The position numbers and the translations under genes were made by a program. Of a DNA stretch of 43,511 nt, positions 24,167-32,822 are shown piece after piece; the first letter of the stretch is position 1; each line of letters begins with the position of its first letter. The notes beneath the pieces were generated by a model, which did not search any database, was not told the DNA's origin, and was given only the letters and a program-made list of their open reading frames with translations. The stretch is from the NCBI GenBank assembly GCA_029561465.1, contig JAKQIZ010000144.1, positions 1-43,511 of the forward strand, given 5' to 3'. The DNA is from Deltaproteobacteria bacterium. Lineage in GTDB: Bacteria > Desulfobacterota > Syntrophia > Syntrophales > UBA8958.

Positions 24167-24949
24167 CTATGTGCTGAACAGGGGTTTTCTTCTCTCCACA
24201 AAGGCGGTAATACCCTCTTCGGCATCCGCCGTCTTCCCAAGGCGGCTCATGCCTCTTCGTTCCAGCTCAAGCTGCTGTGCCAACAATCCCATCATGGACC
24301 TGTTGAGATTGTCTTTTACAACCGCAAAAGCGGTTGCCGGACCTCGGGAAAGTTTCCCTGCCACATCCATTGCGACTTTTTCCAACTCCGCGTCATCGAC
24401 AACTTGATGAACCAGTCCCAGGTCCAATGCCTTTTTCGCATCGAATGTTGGATCCAGAAAGGCCAGTTCCGTGGCTTTCCCAAAGCCAATCAGCAAGGGA
24501 ACAGTCAAGGACCAAGCCCCATCGGGTGCCAAGCCTATGGAGGTATAAGCTTGCTTGAACTTCGCAGTTGAAGCGCTGATCCTTAGATCGCAGGCTGCGG
24601 CCATGCTCAATCCACCACCGGCAGCCACGCCGTTGATGGCAGCAATAACCGGTTTGGGCATTTGTCTGATTCCTACCGTGACATTATGCAACAGCTCCAC
24701 CAGTTGCCTGATTGCCTCCCCTTTATCCTTGGCGCTGCCGAACATGGCGACATCTCCGCCGGAACAAAAAGCCTTTCCTACCCCGGTGATAACTATCGCG
24801 CGGATATCTCGCTCATTCTTGCAGATCTCAAGCGCTCTTGCGAGGTCGCCGGTTAATTCATAATCCAGGGCATTAAATTCTTTTGGCCTGTTGAGCTTGA
24901 TCACGGCTGTCTTTTCTTTCTTCTCGAAAATTACCTTTGTGAATGGCAT
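24167..24949 (-). CDS. Enoyl-CoA hydratase/isomerase-family protein (PaaG-like)
   Basis: A 260-residue crotonase-fold protein acting on an acyl-CoA. The oxyanion-hole blocks are present (FCSGGDVAMFG at 61-71 and NGVAAGGGLSMAAACD at 106-121). The two catalytic glutamates of true hydratases (E144 and E164 of the rat enzyme) correspond by eye to S115 and Y135, so simple hydration is unlikely. IGLAPDGAWS (138-147) has the Asp in the position used by PaaG-type isomerases, which suggests a double-bond or epoxide-type isomerase. GGGGGA precedes the ATG. It lies 98 bases downstream of a carboxylate transporter gene and may serve the same substrate. Confidence 0.85.
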   Translation of the reverse strand: MPFTKVIFEKKEKTAVIKLNRPKEFNALDYELTGDLARALEICKNERDIRAIVITGVGKAFCSGGDVAMFGSAKDKGEAIRQLVELLHNVTVGIRQMPKPVIAAINGVAAGGGLSMAAACDLRISASTAKFKQAYTSIGLAPDGAWSLTVPLLIGFGKATELAFLDPTFDAKKALDLGLVHQVVDDAELEKVAMDVAGKLSRGPATAFAVVKDNLNRSMMGLLAQQLELERRGMSRLGKTADAEEGITAFVERRKPLFST

Positions 24950-25047
24950 ACCGATTCCCCCTTAATGATCTTAAATTTTTTTGGTGTATCTGACTGCGGC
25001 TTCGCTCTTCATCGTATGGTCCTTTGTTGCGATTTGAAAAAAATGGA

Positions 25048-26445
25048 TTATGGCACCAGACCCAGGTACCGCCACAGGGGGACACTCAGCAGCGAGGCGG
25101 CAATCGATATTGCCGAGTACGCCAGAGACAGGGGCACCATTTGTCTATGGGTCACCATCTCCCCCTCCACGGCATAGAAAGAGGTAAGAAACGTGCTGTT
25201 CTGGTAAAACACGTGCCAGATACCGGTCGAGACGTAGACGATGAACCCCGTGATCCAGGGATTGACGCCCGCTTGCTGGGCGAAGGGCACAAAGAGAACC
25301 GTAAAGATCGCCGTCGTGGCCGTGAAGGATACCAGGATGAACCGGATCGCGTAGATCGCAAAGCACAGGACGACGATGAAGAGATAGATGTTTGAAATCA
25401 TCGGCCCGATCACGGGGCTCGCCATCTGGGCGATCCATTTGTCGATCTTCAATACGGGCAAGACACTTCCCAGGTTGATGATCCCGCCGATAAATATCAT
25501 ATTGTCCCAACCCATTCCCGAGCGGAAATCCTGCCGGTCAAAAACCTTGCATATCAGCAGGACGACTAGCCCCGACAGGGCGATTACGGTGGCATGGATG
25601 CCGTGGAGCGCTTCGGTCATCCAGCACAGGAGGGCCATGATCAGGACTGCTGCGGTAATTTTTTCGTTGCGCTGCATCGGGCCGAGAGCCGCCAACTGTT
25701 TGGCTGCGTAATCCGGGGGAAGTGAATCCTTCTCTTTGGGCGTGTAGAAGAACCGGATGGCGATATACATGAGGATCAGCACAACCACGGACCAGACAAG
25801 GCTGGCCGTAAACCACAAGGTCCAAGTAAACTGGCTCTGGATATCTTGGGGCAGCAGTCCCCGCATCATGTAACCGATAAAGGACGCGCTGATAAACATG
25901 GGACCCGTCAATACGAAGCCGAGATACATGGCGCCGAACAGCCCGCCTGCCCCGCGACTCTTTCGTGGATAACCCATTGCATCGCTGATCCCCATACTGA
26001 TCGGAGCCACGATGGCCGCCTTGACCGTCATGCTGGGAACCAGCGGAGCGATGACGGTTCCGGCGCTGATCATGGCCAGGACCTGGCCGTTGAAGGTGGC
26101 CGGGAATGTTCGCATGACCCGCAGGGAGATCCGCCGGAGCAGACCGCTTTTCGACACGGCCACTCCCATGCCCATCGCACCGAGGAGAAGCCACCAGGTC
26201 GGGTCGGAAAACGTCGCAAACGCCGTTTTGAAGGGAACACATTGAAACAGGACCCATAATGTGCACATCGCCATGGCAATGATATAGTCCGGAGCAACCT
26301 CGAACATCCAACACGTCACCGCCCAAAGAAGGATGCCCAGGCCGTACATGGCCGGCGGGGTTAAACCCTGGGGAGGCGTGATCAACGCTACAACGATGCC
26401 CACAATAACCGCCAAACACGATCCGATCACTTGTTTTTTCGACAT
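25048..26445 (-). CDS. DASS/SLC13-family anion or dicarboxylate transporter
   Basis: A 465-residue inner-membrane protein with about 11-12 hydrophobic helices, in two inverted halves as in the divalent anion:sodium symporters. The helix-hairpin motifs occur as PSMTVKAAIVAPI and VSFTATTAIFTVLFVPF, replacing the SNT motif of sodium-coupled dicarboxylate carriers, so ion coupling is uncertain. ATG 26445 has AAAGG about 9 bases upstream and is preferred to TTG 26451. The downstream crotonase-family gene hints at a carboxylic acid substrate, which is inference. Confidence 0.85.
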   Translation of the reverse strand: MSKKQVIGSCLAVIVGIVVALITPPQGLTPPAMYGLGILLWAVTCWMFEVAPDYIIAMAMCTLWVLFQCVPFKTAFATFSDPTWWLLLGAMGMGVAVSKSGLLRRISLRVMRTFPATFNGQVLAMISAGTVIAPLVPSMTVKAAIVAPISMGISDAMGYPRKSRGAGGLFGAMYLGFVLTGPMFISASFIGYMMRGLLPQDIQSQFTWTLWFTASLVWSVVVLILMYIAIRFFYTPKEKDSLPPDYAAKQLAALGPMQRNEKITAAVLIMALLCWMTEALHGIHATVIALSGLVVLLICKVFDRQDFRSGMGWDNMIFIGGIINLGSVLPVLKIDKWIAQMASPVIGPMISNIYLFIVVLCFAIYAIRFILVSFTATTAIFTVLFVPFAQQAGVNPWITGFIVYVSTGIWHVFYQNSTFLTSFYAVEGEMVTHRQMVPLSLAYSAISIAASLLSVPLWRYLGLVP

Positions 26446-26596
26446 CTTCAAATACCTTTAATATGAGGCCACTTCGTTGAACAGGCGGAGTATTTCCCCT
26501 CCAAGTGTCCATTCCTGTAGCGTTGTTCCATTGATTTGTCCAGATTGATCTTAGCGTTTCCGGCTTCATCTATTCACGATGGATCATCTTCATTTC

Positions 26597-26625
26597 TTGA
26601 CATTACGGGTTTGTTCTTTTATTTT
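26597..26625 (+). promoter_or_regulatory. Sigma-70-like promoter giving a near-leaderless eamA transcript
   Basis: TTGACA (26597-26602), a 17-base spacer and TATTTT (26620-26625). Transcription would begin near 26632, one or two bases before the ATG at 26634. No ribosome-binding site precedes that ATG, consistent with leaderless translation. Confidence 0.5.
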
Positions 26626-26633
26626 TGATCCTC

Positions 26634-27560
26634 ATGGTCGCCAAGAATAAATCCGCCGCCATCAAAGGCAAACCCTTTCTTGCCCTTGCTTTTCTAAGCA
26701 TTGTCTGGGGCTACAACTGGGTGGTGATGAAGGAGGGGCTCCGCTTCTGCGATCCTTTCGTCTTTGCCGCCCTTCGCGTGGCCCTGGCCGCCGCCTTCCT
26801 TTTGCCGCTCCTGATGTGGTCAGGGAAACAGCTCCGGCCCCGGCAGATCAAAGGGACGATCCTCCTGGGCCTGTTTTCCACTACCCTGGGCCTCGGCCTG
26901 CCCATGTATGCCCTGGTGAGCGGCGGGGCGGGGAAAACGGCCATTCTTCTCTATACCATGCCGTTCTGGGTAATCCTCCTGGCCTGGCCGATCCTGGGGG
27001 AACGGATTCGAGGCATGGAATGGCTGGCGGTGGCCCTGGCCTTTGCCGGGTTGGGGCTCATGGTGGACTTCCAGGTGGTGGGGGCCAAGCTCTGGTCAAG
27101 CGTTATCGCCGTGGTGGCGGGGATCTCCTGGGCGGGAAGCGCCATCGTCACCCGGATCATGAGGAGGAGCCCGAAATTCGAGCTCATCTCCGTCACGACC
27201 TGGCAGATGATCTACGGCGCCGTGCCCCTGATCCTCCTCGCCCTGCTGCTGCCGGCGCCGCCGACCCAGTGGACCGCGGCCTTCATTGCCGCCCTGACGT
27301 ACAATGTCGTCTTTACCAGCGTCATCGGCTATCTCCTCTGGTTCTATATCCTGGAGCGCCTCCCGGCGGGGATGGCCACCATCGGCACCCTGGCCGCGCC
27401 GGTGATCGCAGTCACCGCCGCGGCGGTGCAACTGGGGGAGCTCCCCGCCCCGCGGGAGGCGGCCGGCATCGTCCTGATCCTCATGGGGATCGCCTTTCTC
27501 AGCGCCCTGGCCATCATCAGAACCCGCCGCCTGACGAGGATGTCTTCTCCCGCCGAATAG
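26634..27560 (+). CDS. EamA/DMT-superfamily transporter
   Basis: A 308-residue inner-membrane protein with about 10 helices in two EamA repeats (about 15-140 and 155-295). The first starts LAFLSIVWGYNWVVMKEGL and the second has the matching GISWAGSAIVTRIMRR. The family mostly exports metabolites such as amino acids or amines. The start is ATG 26634, with TTG 26625 as the alternative. It lies 146 bases upstream of a tyrosine-decarboxylase-like gene on the same strand, so export of the decarboxylation product is a reasonable guess, not a proven role. Confidence 0.88.
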   Translation: MVAKNKSAAIKGKPFLALAFLSIVWGYNWVVMKEGLRFCDPFVFAALRVALAAAFLLPLLMWSGKQLRPRQIKGTILLGLFSTTLGLGLPMYALVSGGAGKTAILLYTMPFWVILLAWPILGERIRGMEWLAVALAFAGLGLMVDFQVVGAKLWSSVIAVVAGISWAGSAIVTRIMRRSPKFELISVTTWQMIYGAVPLILLALLLPAPPTQWTAAFIAALTYNVVFTSVIGYLLWFYILERLPAGMATIGTLAAPVIAVTAAAVQLGELPAPREAAGIVLILMGIAFLSALAIIRTRRLTRMSSPAE

Positions 27561-27706
27561 TCGCCGTTCCGGGGTTAGGTCCGGAAGACGGAGCCGTGGC
27601 TAAACATGGTATAAGAGCAATACGGGGACCGGGACATCGCCGCGGCGATCCGTTTGTGGTATGGTGGTAATATGCAAGAACGAAGAAACGAAAGGCGAGG
27701 TTAATC

Positions 27707-29563
27707 ATGGATGAACGGGTCAACGTGAAGGCTTTGTTCCTCGGGCCGAAAGCGGAAAATTACGGTTATTTCAAGGAAATGCTCGGATACCTCATGGACG
27801 ACCATTCCGAATGGCGGCGGAACTTCCATCCCGACGATGCTCCCGTGGTCAGCGCCGATGAGCAGGCAGGGCCGGATTATCTGTCCACCTTGCAGAAGAC
27901 GAGGGAGGCCCTCATCGAACTGGCGGGCAACCTGCAGCTCTCTTCCATTCCGTGGTTCTCTCCCCGCTATCTGGGGCACATGAACGCCGACACCCTCATT
28001 GCCGCCAATCTCGGCTATATGCTGACCCTCCTTTACAATCCCAACAACTGTGCCTATGAGGGGTCGCCGGCAACCACGGCCCTGGAGATCGAAGTGGGGA
28101 GGCAACTGGCCAAACTGATGGGCTATGATCCGGAAAGGTCCTGGGGACACATCACCTCCGGGGGGACGGTGGCCAACTATGAAGGACTTTGGATGGCCCG
28201 CAATCTCAAGTCGATTCCCCTTGCCCTTAAAACCTGTATGCCGGCCGCGGCTGCGGGACTTGATGATTGGCGGCTGCGGAACCTTCCCAGCGCCGAGATT
28301 CTGGCGCTTGCCGATCAGGCCCGGGCGGGGGGGAGGTTCGAAGAGCTGCGACGGCATTCCGTACGGGGCATCGGCATGAGGGGCGCCGGGCTGGGAAAGG
28401 TCCTCGTGCCGCAGTCGAAGCACTATTCCTGGGCCAAGGCGGTGGACCTCCTCGGTATCGGCCAGGAGCATCTCATCTCCGTGCCGGTCCGGGACAATTA
28501 TCGGATTGATGTTGCCGCCCTCAAGAAGATCATCGACGGCCTGGCGGCGCAGCGGATACCGATCCTGGCCGTGGTCGCCGTAGTCGGCACCACGGAGGAA
28601 GGGGCCGTGGACGAGATACACGAGATCGTCCGGCTCCGAGACCGATACGAAGATCAGGGGGTGTGCTTCTATCTCCACATCGACGCCGCCTACGGCGGCT
28701 ACGCCCGTTCCCTCTTTCTCGATGCCGAGGGCCGCTTTCTCGATTACAACGAAATCAACCGCCAGCACGCCCGGCAGGGTGTTCTCCACGGTGATACCGA
28801 CTGGCTCACCCTCGATGTTTACGAGGCCTTCCGGTCCATGCCGGAGGCGGATTCGATCACCGTCGATCCCCACAAACTGGGTTACGTGCCCTATGCTGCG
28901 GGGGCTATCGTGGCCAGGGATCGCCGGATCATCGACTTGATCTCCTATTTTGCCGCCTATGTATTCGAGCGCACGGACGATAATCCCATGCTCCTGGGCA
29001 GCTATATCCTGGAGGGCTCGAAGGCGGGCGCCGTAGCCGCGGCGGTCTGGATGGCCCATCGGGTTGTCCCCCTCAATATCACCGGCTACGGGCGGATCAT
29101 CGGCTACAGCATCGAAGGGGCCTACCGCTTCTACAGATCCCTGCTTTCCTCTCCTCCCCTCGTTGTCGCCGGCCGTCGCTTCGAGGTTATCCCCCTGTCG
29201 CGGCCCGATATCAACATCGTCGATTACGCCTTTCATGAACAGGGCAACGGCAGTCTGGAGGAGATGAACCGTTTGAATCTGGCGATCTACGAACAGTGTT
29301 CCTACAAGGCCGGACCTGTTTATTTGAGCGATTTCATCATGTCGAAGACGGCCTTGAGCAGGGAGGAATACGGCGACGCGCCCGCTGCTTTCATAGAGAA
29401 ATTCGGCATCGCCGCCGGCGAGTGGGATCGCCTGGAAAGTGTCTATGTGCTCCGCTCCTGCATCCTCACCCCCTACCTGACGAGCAACACGACCTATGAA
29501 GAATACTGGCGAAACTTCATGCAGGCCATGGAGCGGGCCATCGGCAAGGCCTGCGGGCGGTGA
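27707..29563 (+). CDS. PLP-dependent aromatic amino acid decarboxylase (tyrosine decarboxylase-like)
   Basis: A 618-residue group II decarboxylase. Its length and blocks match the bacterial tyrosine decarboxylases of lactic acid bacteria: YLGHMNADTL, SPATTALEIEVG, WGHITSGGTVANYEGLW, LVPQSKHYSW, VVGTTEEGAVD, HIDAAYGGYARS, and TVDPHKLGYVPY, where K390 is the PLP lysine (K392 in the Lactobacillus enzyme). The reaction would be decarboxylation of tyrosine, or another aromatic amino acid, to the amine plus CO2. GCGAGG lies 6 bases before the ATG. The downstream methyltransferase gene suggests that the amine is then methylated. Substrate choice cannot be decided by eye. Confidence 0.9.
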   Translation: MDERVNVKALFLGPKAENYGYFKEMLGYLMDDHSEWRRNFHPDDAPVVSADEQAGPDYLSTLQKTREALIELAGNLQLSSIPWFSPRYLGHMNADTLIAANLGYMLTLLYNPNNCAYEGSPATTALEIEVGRQLAKLMGYDPERSWGHITSGGTVANYEGLWMARNLKSIPLALKTCMPAAAAGLDDWRLRNLPSAEILALADQARAGGRFEELRRHSVRGIGMRGAGLGKVLVPQSKHYSWAKAVDLLGIGQEHLISVPVRDNYRIDVAALKKIIDGLAAQRIPILAVVAVVGTTEEGAVDEIHEIVRLRDRYEDQGVCFYLHIDAAYGGYARSLFLDAEGRFLDYNEINRQHARQGVLHGDTDWLTLDVYEAFRSMPEADSITVDPHKLGYVPYAAGAIVARDRRIIDLISYFAAYVFERTDDNPMLLGSYILEGSKAGAVAAAVWMAHRVVPLNITGYGRIIGYSIEGAYRFYRSLLSSPPLVVAGRRFEVIPLSRPDINIVDYAFHEQGNGSLEEMNRLNLAIYEQCSYKAGPVYLSDFIMSKTALSREEYGDAPAAFIEKFGIAAGEWDRLESVYVLRSCILTPYLTSNTTYEEYWRNFMQAMERAIGKACGR

Positions 29564-29759
29564 GCAAGGATTTTTTCCATTTCAGAAACCCGTCCTCTTT
29601 TGGGCCGGGAAAGAAGAAGCTTGAATATATCTTGGTGATGAGGGATATTCAGGCAGTGATCCTCTGCACTTGCATCCCAACGGATTAGCCAGCTTACGGC
29701 AGACGCACATCTTGCCGTCCGGGGATGAGACCCCGGCGGGAGGAAGAGAGAAGGAAGAA

Positions 29760-30563
29760 ATGACCCTGGATCTGCTCAAGAAGGAAGCGACGGCGGCGAC
29801 TTCCACCGTGGAAATGGTGGAAATAGTGGAAATGGAAGAGGACGGCGAATACCAGCGGCAACTCGCCCTGTTTTCCCAATCCTCCACGGAGAAGGGGATC
29901 GAACTGGTAAGAATCGGTGAAACCATCGCCCGGCTGGCCCGGCGCAGGTCGTTTCTCGATATCGGTGCCGGCGGCGGTCATCTGACCATCCCCATCTCCA
30001 CCTCTTTCGACGCCACCACGGTGGTGGAGCCGAACGCGAGGCAGGCCGCCTATCTCCGGCGCCGCTGCCCCCAATTCCAGATCATCAACGATGTCTGGGA
30101 CAAGGTCGCCCTCGGTTCGGAGCGCTTCGATTTCATCCTCTGTTCCCACGTCCTCTATTACATCGCCGAGGGCCGCTGGCTCGACACCATCGCGAAGATG
30201 TACACCCATCTCGACGATCAGGGCTGCCTTGCCATCGTCATTCAATCGCCCATCGGCGAGGTCGCCGACTTTTTCCATTACTTTGCCGATTATGATGTAA
30301 ACATCTTGAACTTGTGGCGCGATCTGATCGAGATATACGGTGACCGGAAAGTATCGGTCCGATACTTCATCAACGAGATATTTACCGAGAGTCTCACGGA
30401 TATGACCGCCATCGGCCTCTTCCTTTTGATCGACCGTCGGTTCCGGGATCGGGAGGACGAGATAAGGAAGTACCTCGCCGGGCGTCACCGGACGCCGGAG
30501 GGATACCGGATCAAACAGGAGGAGATCCTCCTGGTGATCGGGGGGAAGGACGACGCTTACTGA
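29760..30563 (+). CDS. Class I SAM-dependent methyltransferase
   Basis: A 267-residue Rossmann-fold methyltransferase. Motif I is FLDIGAGGGHLT (about 65-76), followed by TVVEPNARQAAYL at the acidic loop of motif II and FDFILCSHVLYYI at motif IV. ATG 29760 has GAAGGA 5 bases upstream; the frame is open further back but lacks support. It follows the decarboxylase by 197 bases on the same strand. The overall layout recalls small-molecule (for example amine) methyltransferases, but the substrate is unknown. The N-terminal 40 residues are rich in Val, Met and Glu. Confidence 0.82.
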   Translation: MTLDLLKKEATAATSTVEMVEIVEMEEDGEYQRQLALFSQSSTEKGIELVRIGETIARLARRRSFLDIGAGGGHLTIPISTSFDATTVVEPNARQAAYLRRRCPQFQIINDVWDKVALGSERFDFILCSHVLYYIAEGRWLDTIAKMYTHLDDQGCLAIVIQSPIGEVADFFHYFADYDVNILNLWRDLIEIYGDRKVSVRYFINEIFTESLTDMTAIGLFLLIDRRFRDREDEIRKYLAGRHRTPEGYRIKQEEILLVIGGKDDAY

Positions 30564-30579
30564 TGCCCCCTGTCTCCAT

Positions 30580-30611
30580 CCTTGCCGGTAACACCATCCG
30601 CGCCGGCAAGG
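30580..30611. repeat. Perfect 9-bp inverted repeat after the methyltransferase gene
   Basis: CCTTGCCGG (30580-30588) and CCGGCAAGG (30603-30611) with a 14-nt loop, 16 bases past the stop. No T-run follows, so termination would be weak. Confidence 0.45.
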
Positions 30612-30829
30612 CCGTCAGCGGGAACATAGTTGTCCTCAGGGCCGCCGCCCGGCTTTCCACCATCGCCACGCTGTCTTATATGTTACACCTTGCTTCTTCG
30701 CCCATACGCTAAGTTTCATGGGTAAATACTAACACATATTACCATATATGTCAGCATGTAATGGAGCAGCTAAATGCCCTACCGCCTTGCCGGGGAGGCA
30801 CTACGGCGGATAGGGATAATAAGGGGAAA

Positions 30830-31735
30830 CTAAGCCGATGTCGGCGGCAGGGCTTGTGACACCTCGTCGGCCACGGCCAGGAAGTTGCGCAGGACCAGCG
30901 AATCATTGTTGTGCATCCACGCCACATGGAGGATCGTCTCCGCGCCGCCGGCGACGGTTCGGAAGATGACCCCCTCGAAGCGGGAACGCCGCATTGAGGC
31001 GGGGACCACGGCGATTCCCAACTCCGCGGCGACGAGCCCCACAATCGTGTGGAACTGGGAAGCCTCCAGGACAATGTAGGGGCTGAATCCCTCCCGCTGG
31101 CAAAGGGCGATGAGATGGTCGAAATAGCCGGGACCCCGCTGCCGGGGGATCATGATGAAGGATTCCTTGGCCAGGAGACGGAGGGGCATTTCCTTCATCC
31201 CCTGGAGGGGGTGGTTCCGGGACATGGCGACGACCAGCGGCTCCCGATATACGGGGGCCACCGCCAGCCCGGCCTCCTCGCTCCCCGGGGGCGGTCGCAG
31301 GAACCCCACCTGAATCCTCCCCGCGCGGAGGGCTTCGATCTGATTGCTCGTGTTCATCTCCATCAGGGAAAGCTCCACCTCCTGGAACCGCCGGCGAAAC
31401 TCCCGCATCACCGGCGGCAGGACACTGTAATTTGCGGAACCGATGAAGCCCACCGCGAGTCTGCCGATCTCCCCCTTGTCGGCCCGGATCGCCCGGCGCA
31501 CCGCCTCTTCCGAAGCGGCGAGAATCCGCCGGGCCTCGGCGAGGAAGGCCGACCCCGCCGGGGTGATTTCCACCCGGCGCTTGGTGCGGTTCAGCAGGCG
31601 GACGCCGATTTCCTCCTCCAAATGGCGGATCTGCTGGCTGAGCGGGGGCTGGGAGATGTTCAGCCGTTGCGCCGCCCGCCCGAAATGGAGTTCCTCGGCC
31701 ACGGCAACAAAATAAATCAGATGCCTTAATTCCAT
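30830..31735 (-). CDS. LysR-family transcriptional regulator
   Basis: A 301-residue regulator of the CatM/BenM/CbnR-like group: winged helix at 1-60 (MELRHLIYFVAVAEELHFGR, then LNISQPPLSQQIRHLEEEIG) and a periplasmic-binding-like effector domain from about 90. AGGA is 5 bases before the ATG. It is divergent from the ptb-ptb-buk operon across 165 AT-rich bases that contain a T-n11-A dyad, so it probably controls that operon in response to an organic acid or CoA-linked metabolite. The effector is unknown. Confidence 0.93.
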   Translation of the reverse strand: MELRHLIYFVAVAEELHFGRAAQRLNISQPPLSQQIRHLEEEIGVRLLNRTKRRVEITPAGSAFLAEARRILAASEEAVRRAIRADKGEIGRLAVGFIGSANYSVLPPVMREFRRRFQEVELSLMEMNTSNQIEALRAGRIQVGFLRPPPGSEEAGLAVAPVYREPLVVAMSRNHPLQGMKEMPLRLLAKESFIMIPRQRGPGYFDHLIALCQREGFSPYIVLEASQFHTIVGLVAAELGIAVVPASMRRSRFEGVIFRTVAGGAETILHVAWMHNNDSLVLRNFLAVADEVSQALPPTSA

Positions 31736-31750
31736 TGATTCCTAATAAAT

Positions 31751-31798
31751 ATTAAATTGAGATGAATAATATATTTTACATTTTAAAAAACCTATAAT
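31751..31798 (+). promoter_or_regulatory. Putative LysR box and -10 element for the ptb-ptb-buk operon
   Basis: ATT (31751-31753) and AAT (31765-31767) flank 11 bases, giving the T-n11-A dyad of LysR-type boxes. A perfect TATAAT lies at 31793-31798, but no good -35 is found 16-18 bases upstream of it. That fits a promoter needing activator contact. Confidence 0.5.
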
Positions 31799-31900
31799 AG
31801 ACTTCTCCCCGAGTCAACAAATAATTGAGAATTGCACTACGGATCAGTATCGGGGAGGCGGCGCCGGCGGCGGGCTTCCCCGGAGAAGGGAGAACCGGAG

Positions 31901-32821
31901 ATGATAAGATCATTAAGTGATATTAAGCGACTGGCGGGGGAGAAGGGGCCGAAGAAGATTGCCGTCCTTGCTCCCGAAGACGAAGAATTCATGCTGGCAG
32001 TCAAGAAGAGCTGGGAGATGGGATACATCGAGCCCGTACTCATTGGCAACGAGGGGAAGATCGCCCAGGCGGCACAGAAGGTCTCCTTCGACCTGGCGCC
32101 TTTCGAGAAGATCGCCGGTGGCGAGCTCCAGGGGATTTCCGACCTGGGCATCAAGATGCTCTTTGACGGTACGGCGCCCATCGCCGGCAAGGGGCAGATC
32201 TCGACGTCCTACATATACCGCTCCATCATCCGCGAAGAAGCCCGGGCGGCTTCAGGGATGACGGTGAGCGTGATGACGTTTTGGGAGATCCCCGGTAGCG
32301 ACCATCTTATCGCCTTCACCGATTCGGGGGTAAATATCAATCCGGATCTCAATGCCAAGCGGGAGATCATCAAGAACGCCGTTTTCGTTTATCACCTCCT
32401 GGGCTATCCCCGGCCGAAGATTGCCGTCCTTTCCGGGCAGCGGGAGGTAGGCGGGAAACTGAGCTCCTACGAGGATTACGAGGCCCTGCGGGCAGCGGCG
32501 GCGGCGGGGGAATTCGGGTCTTGCGAGATCGTGGCAGCCACCTCCTTTACGGAAATCTTCCTGGGCGGTCGGCAAAACCCGATGGACTACAGCCGCCTCA
32601 AAGAGGCGGAATTGCCCCACATCTTTCTCGTCCCCTGCCTCGACATGGGGAACATCATCTGCAAACTCGATTTATTCCTCGATGTCAACCGCAGCTCCTT
32701 GGTGGCCACGTCCCGGGGTCCGGTCTGCATCCCCGCCCGTTCCGACTTCAGCGACGTCATTGTCCAGCAGATCGCCATGTGCGTCGTCCTTGCCGATCGG
32801 ATGGGAAAGGAGGTGCAGTAA
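31901..32821 (+). CDS. Phosphate acetyl/butyryltransferase-family protein (divergent paralogue)
   Basis: A 306-residue protein of the Pta/Ptb family, which exchanges CoA and phosphate on acyl groups. KKIAVLAPEDEEFMLAVKK, PVLIGNEGKI, LFDGTAPIAGKGQISTSY and IAFTDSGVNINP follow the family order. The C-terminal half is unusual: the EGPLxxDxA region present in its neighbour reads AATSFTEIFLGGRQNP, and GQREVGGKLSSYEDYEAL replaces the usual VNPxMPxTLDA. It may be a non-standard acyl specificity or a partner subunit of the next gene. ATG 31901 has AAGGGAG 8 bases upstream. It begins a three-gene operon. Confidence 0.8.
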   Translation: MIRSLSDIKRLAGEKGPKKIAVLAPEDEEFMLAVKKSWEMGYIEPVLIGNEGKIAQAAQKVSFDLAPFEKIAGGELQGISDLGIKMLFDGTAPIAGKGQISTSYIYRSIIREEARAASGMTVSVMTFWEIPGSDHLIAFTDSGVNINPDLNAKREIIKNAVFVYHLLGYPRPKIAVLSGQREVGGKLSSYEDYEALRAAAAAGEFGSCEIVAATSFTEIFLGGRQNPMDYSRLKEAELPHIFLVPCLDMGNIICKLDLFLDVNRSSLVATSRGPVCIPARSDFSDVIVQQIAMCVVLADRMGKEVQ

Positions 32822-32822
32822 C

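Noticed and set aside
27701-29236. 511-codon open frame on the minus strand
   Set aside because: It mirrors the decarboxylase gene, and its composition is typical of an antisense shadow.
30563-30712. 49-residue ORF starting at the methyltransferase stop (TGATG)
   Set aside because: It has no recognisable family, and its sequence includes the perfect inverted repeat at 30580-30611. Coupling by TGATG is possible but nothing else supports it.
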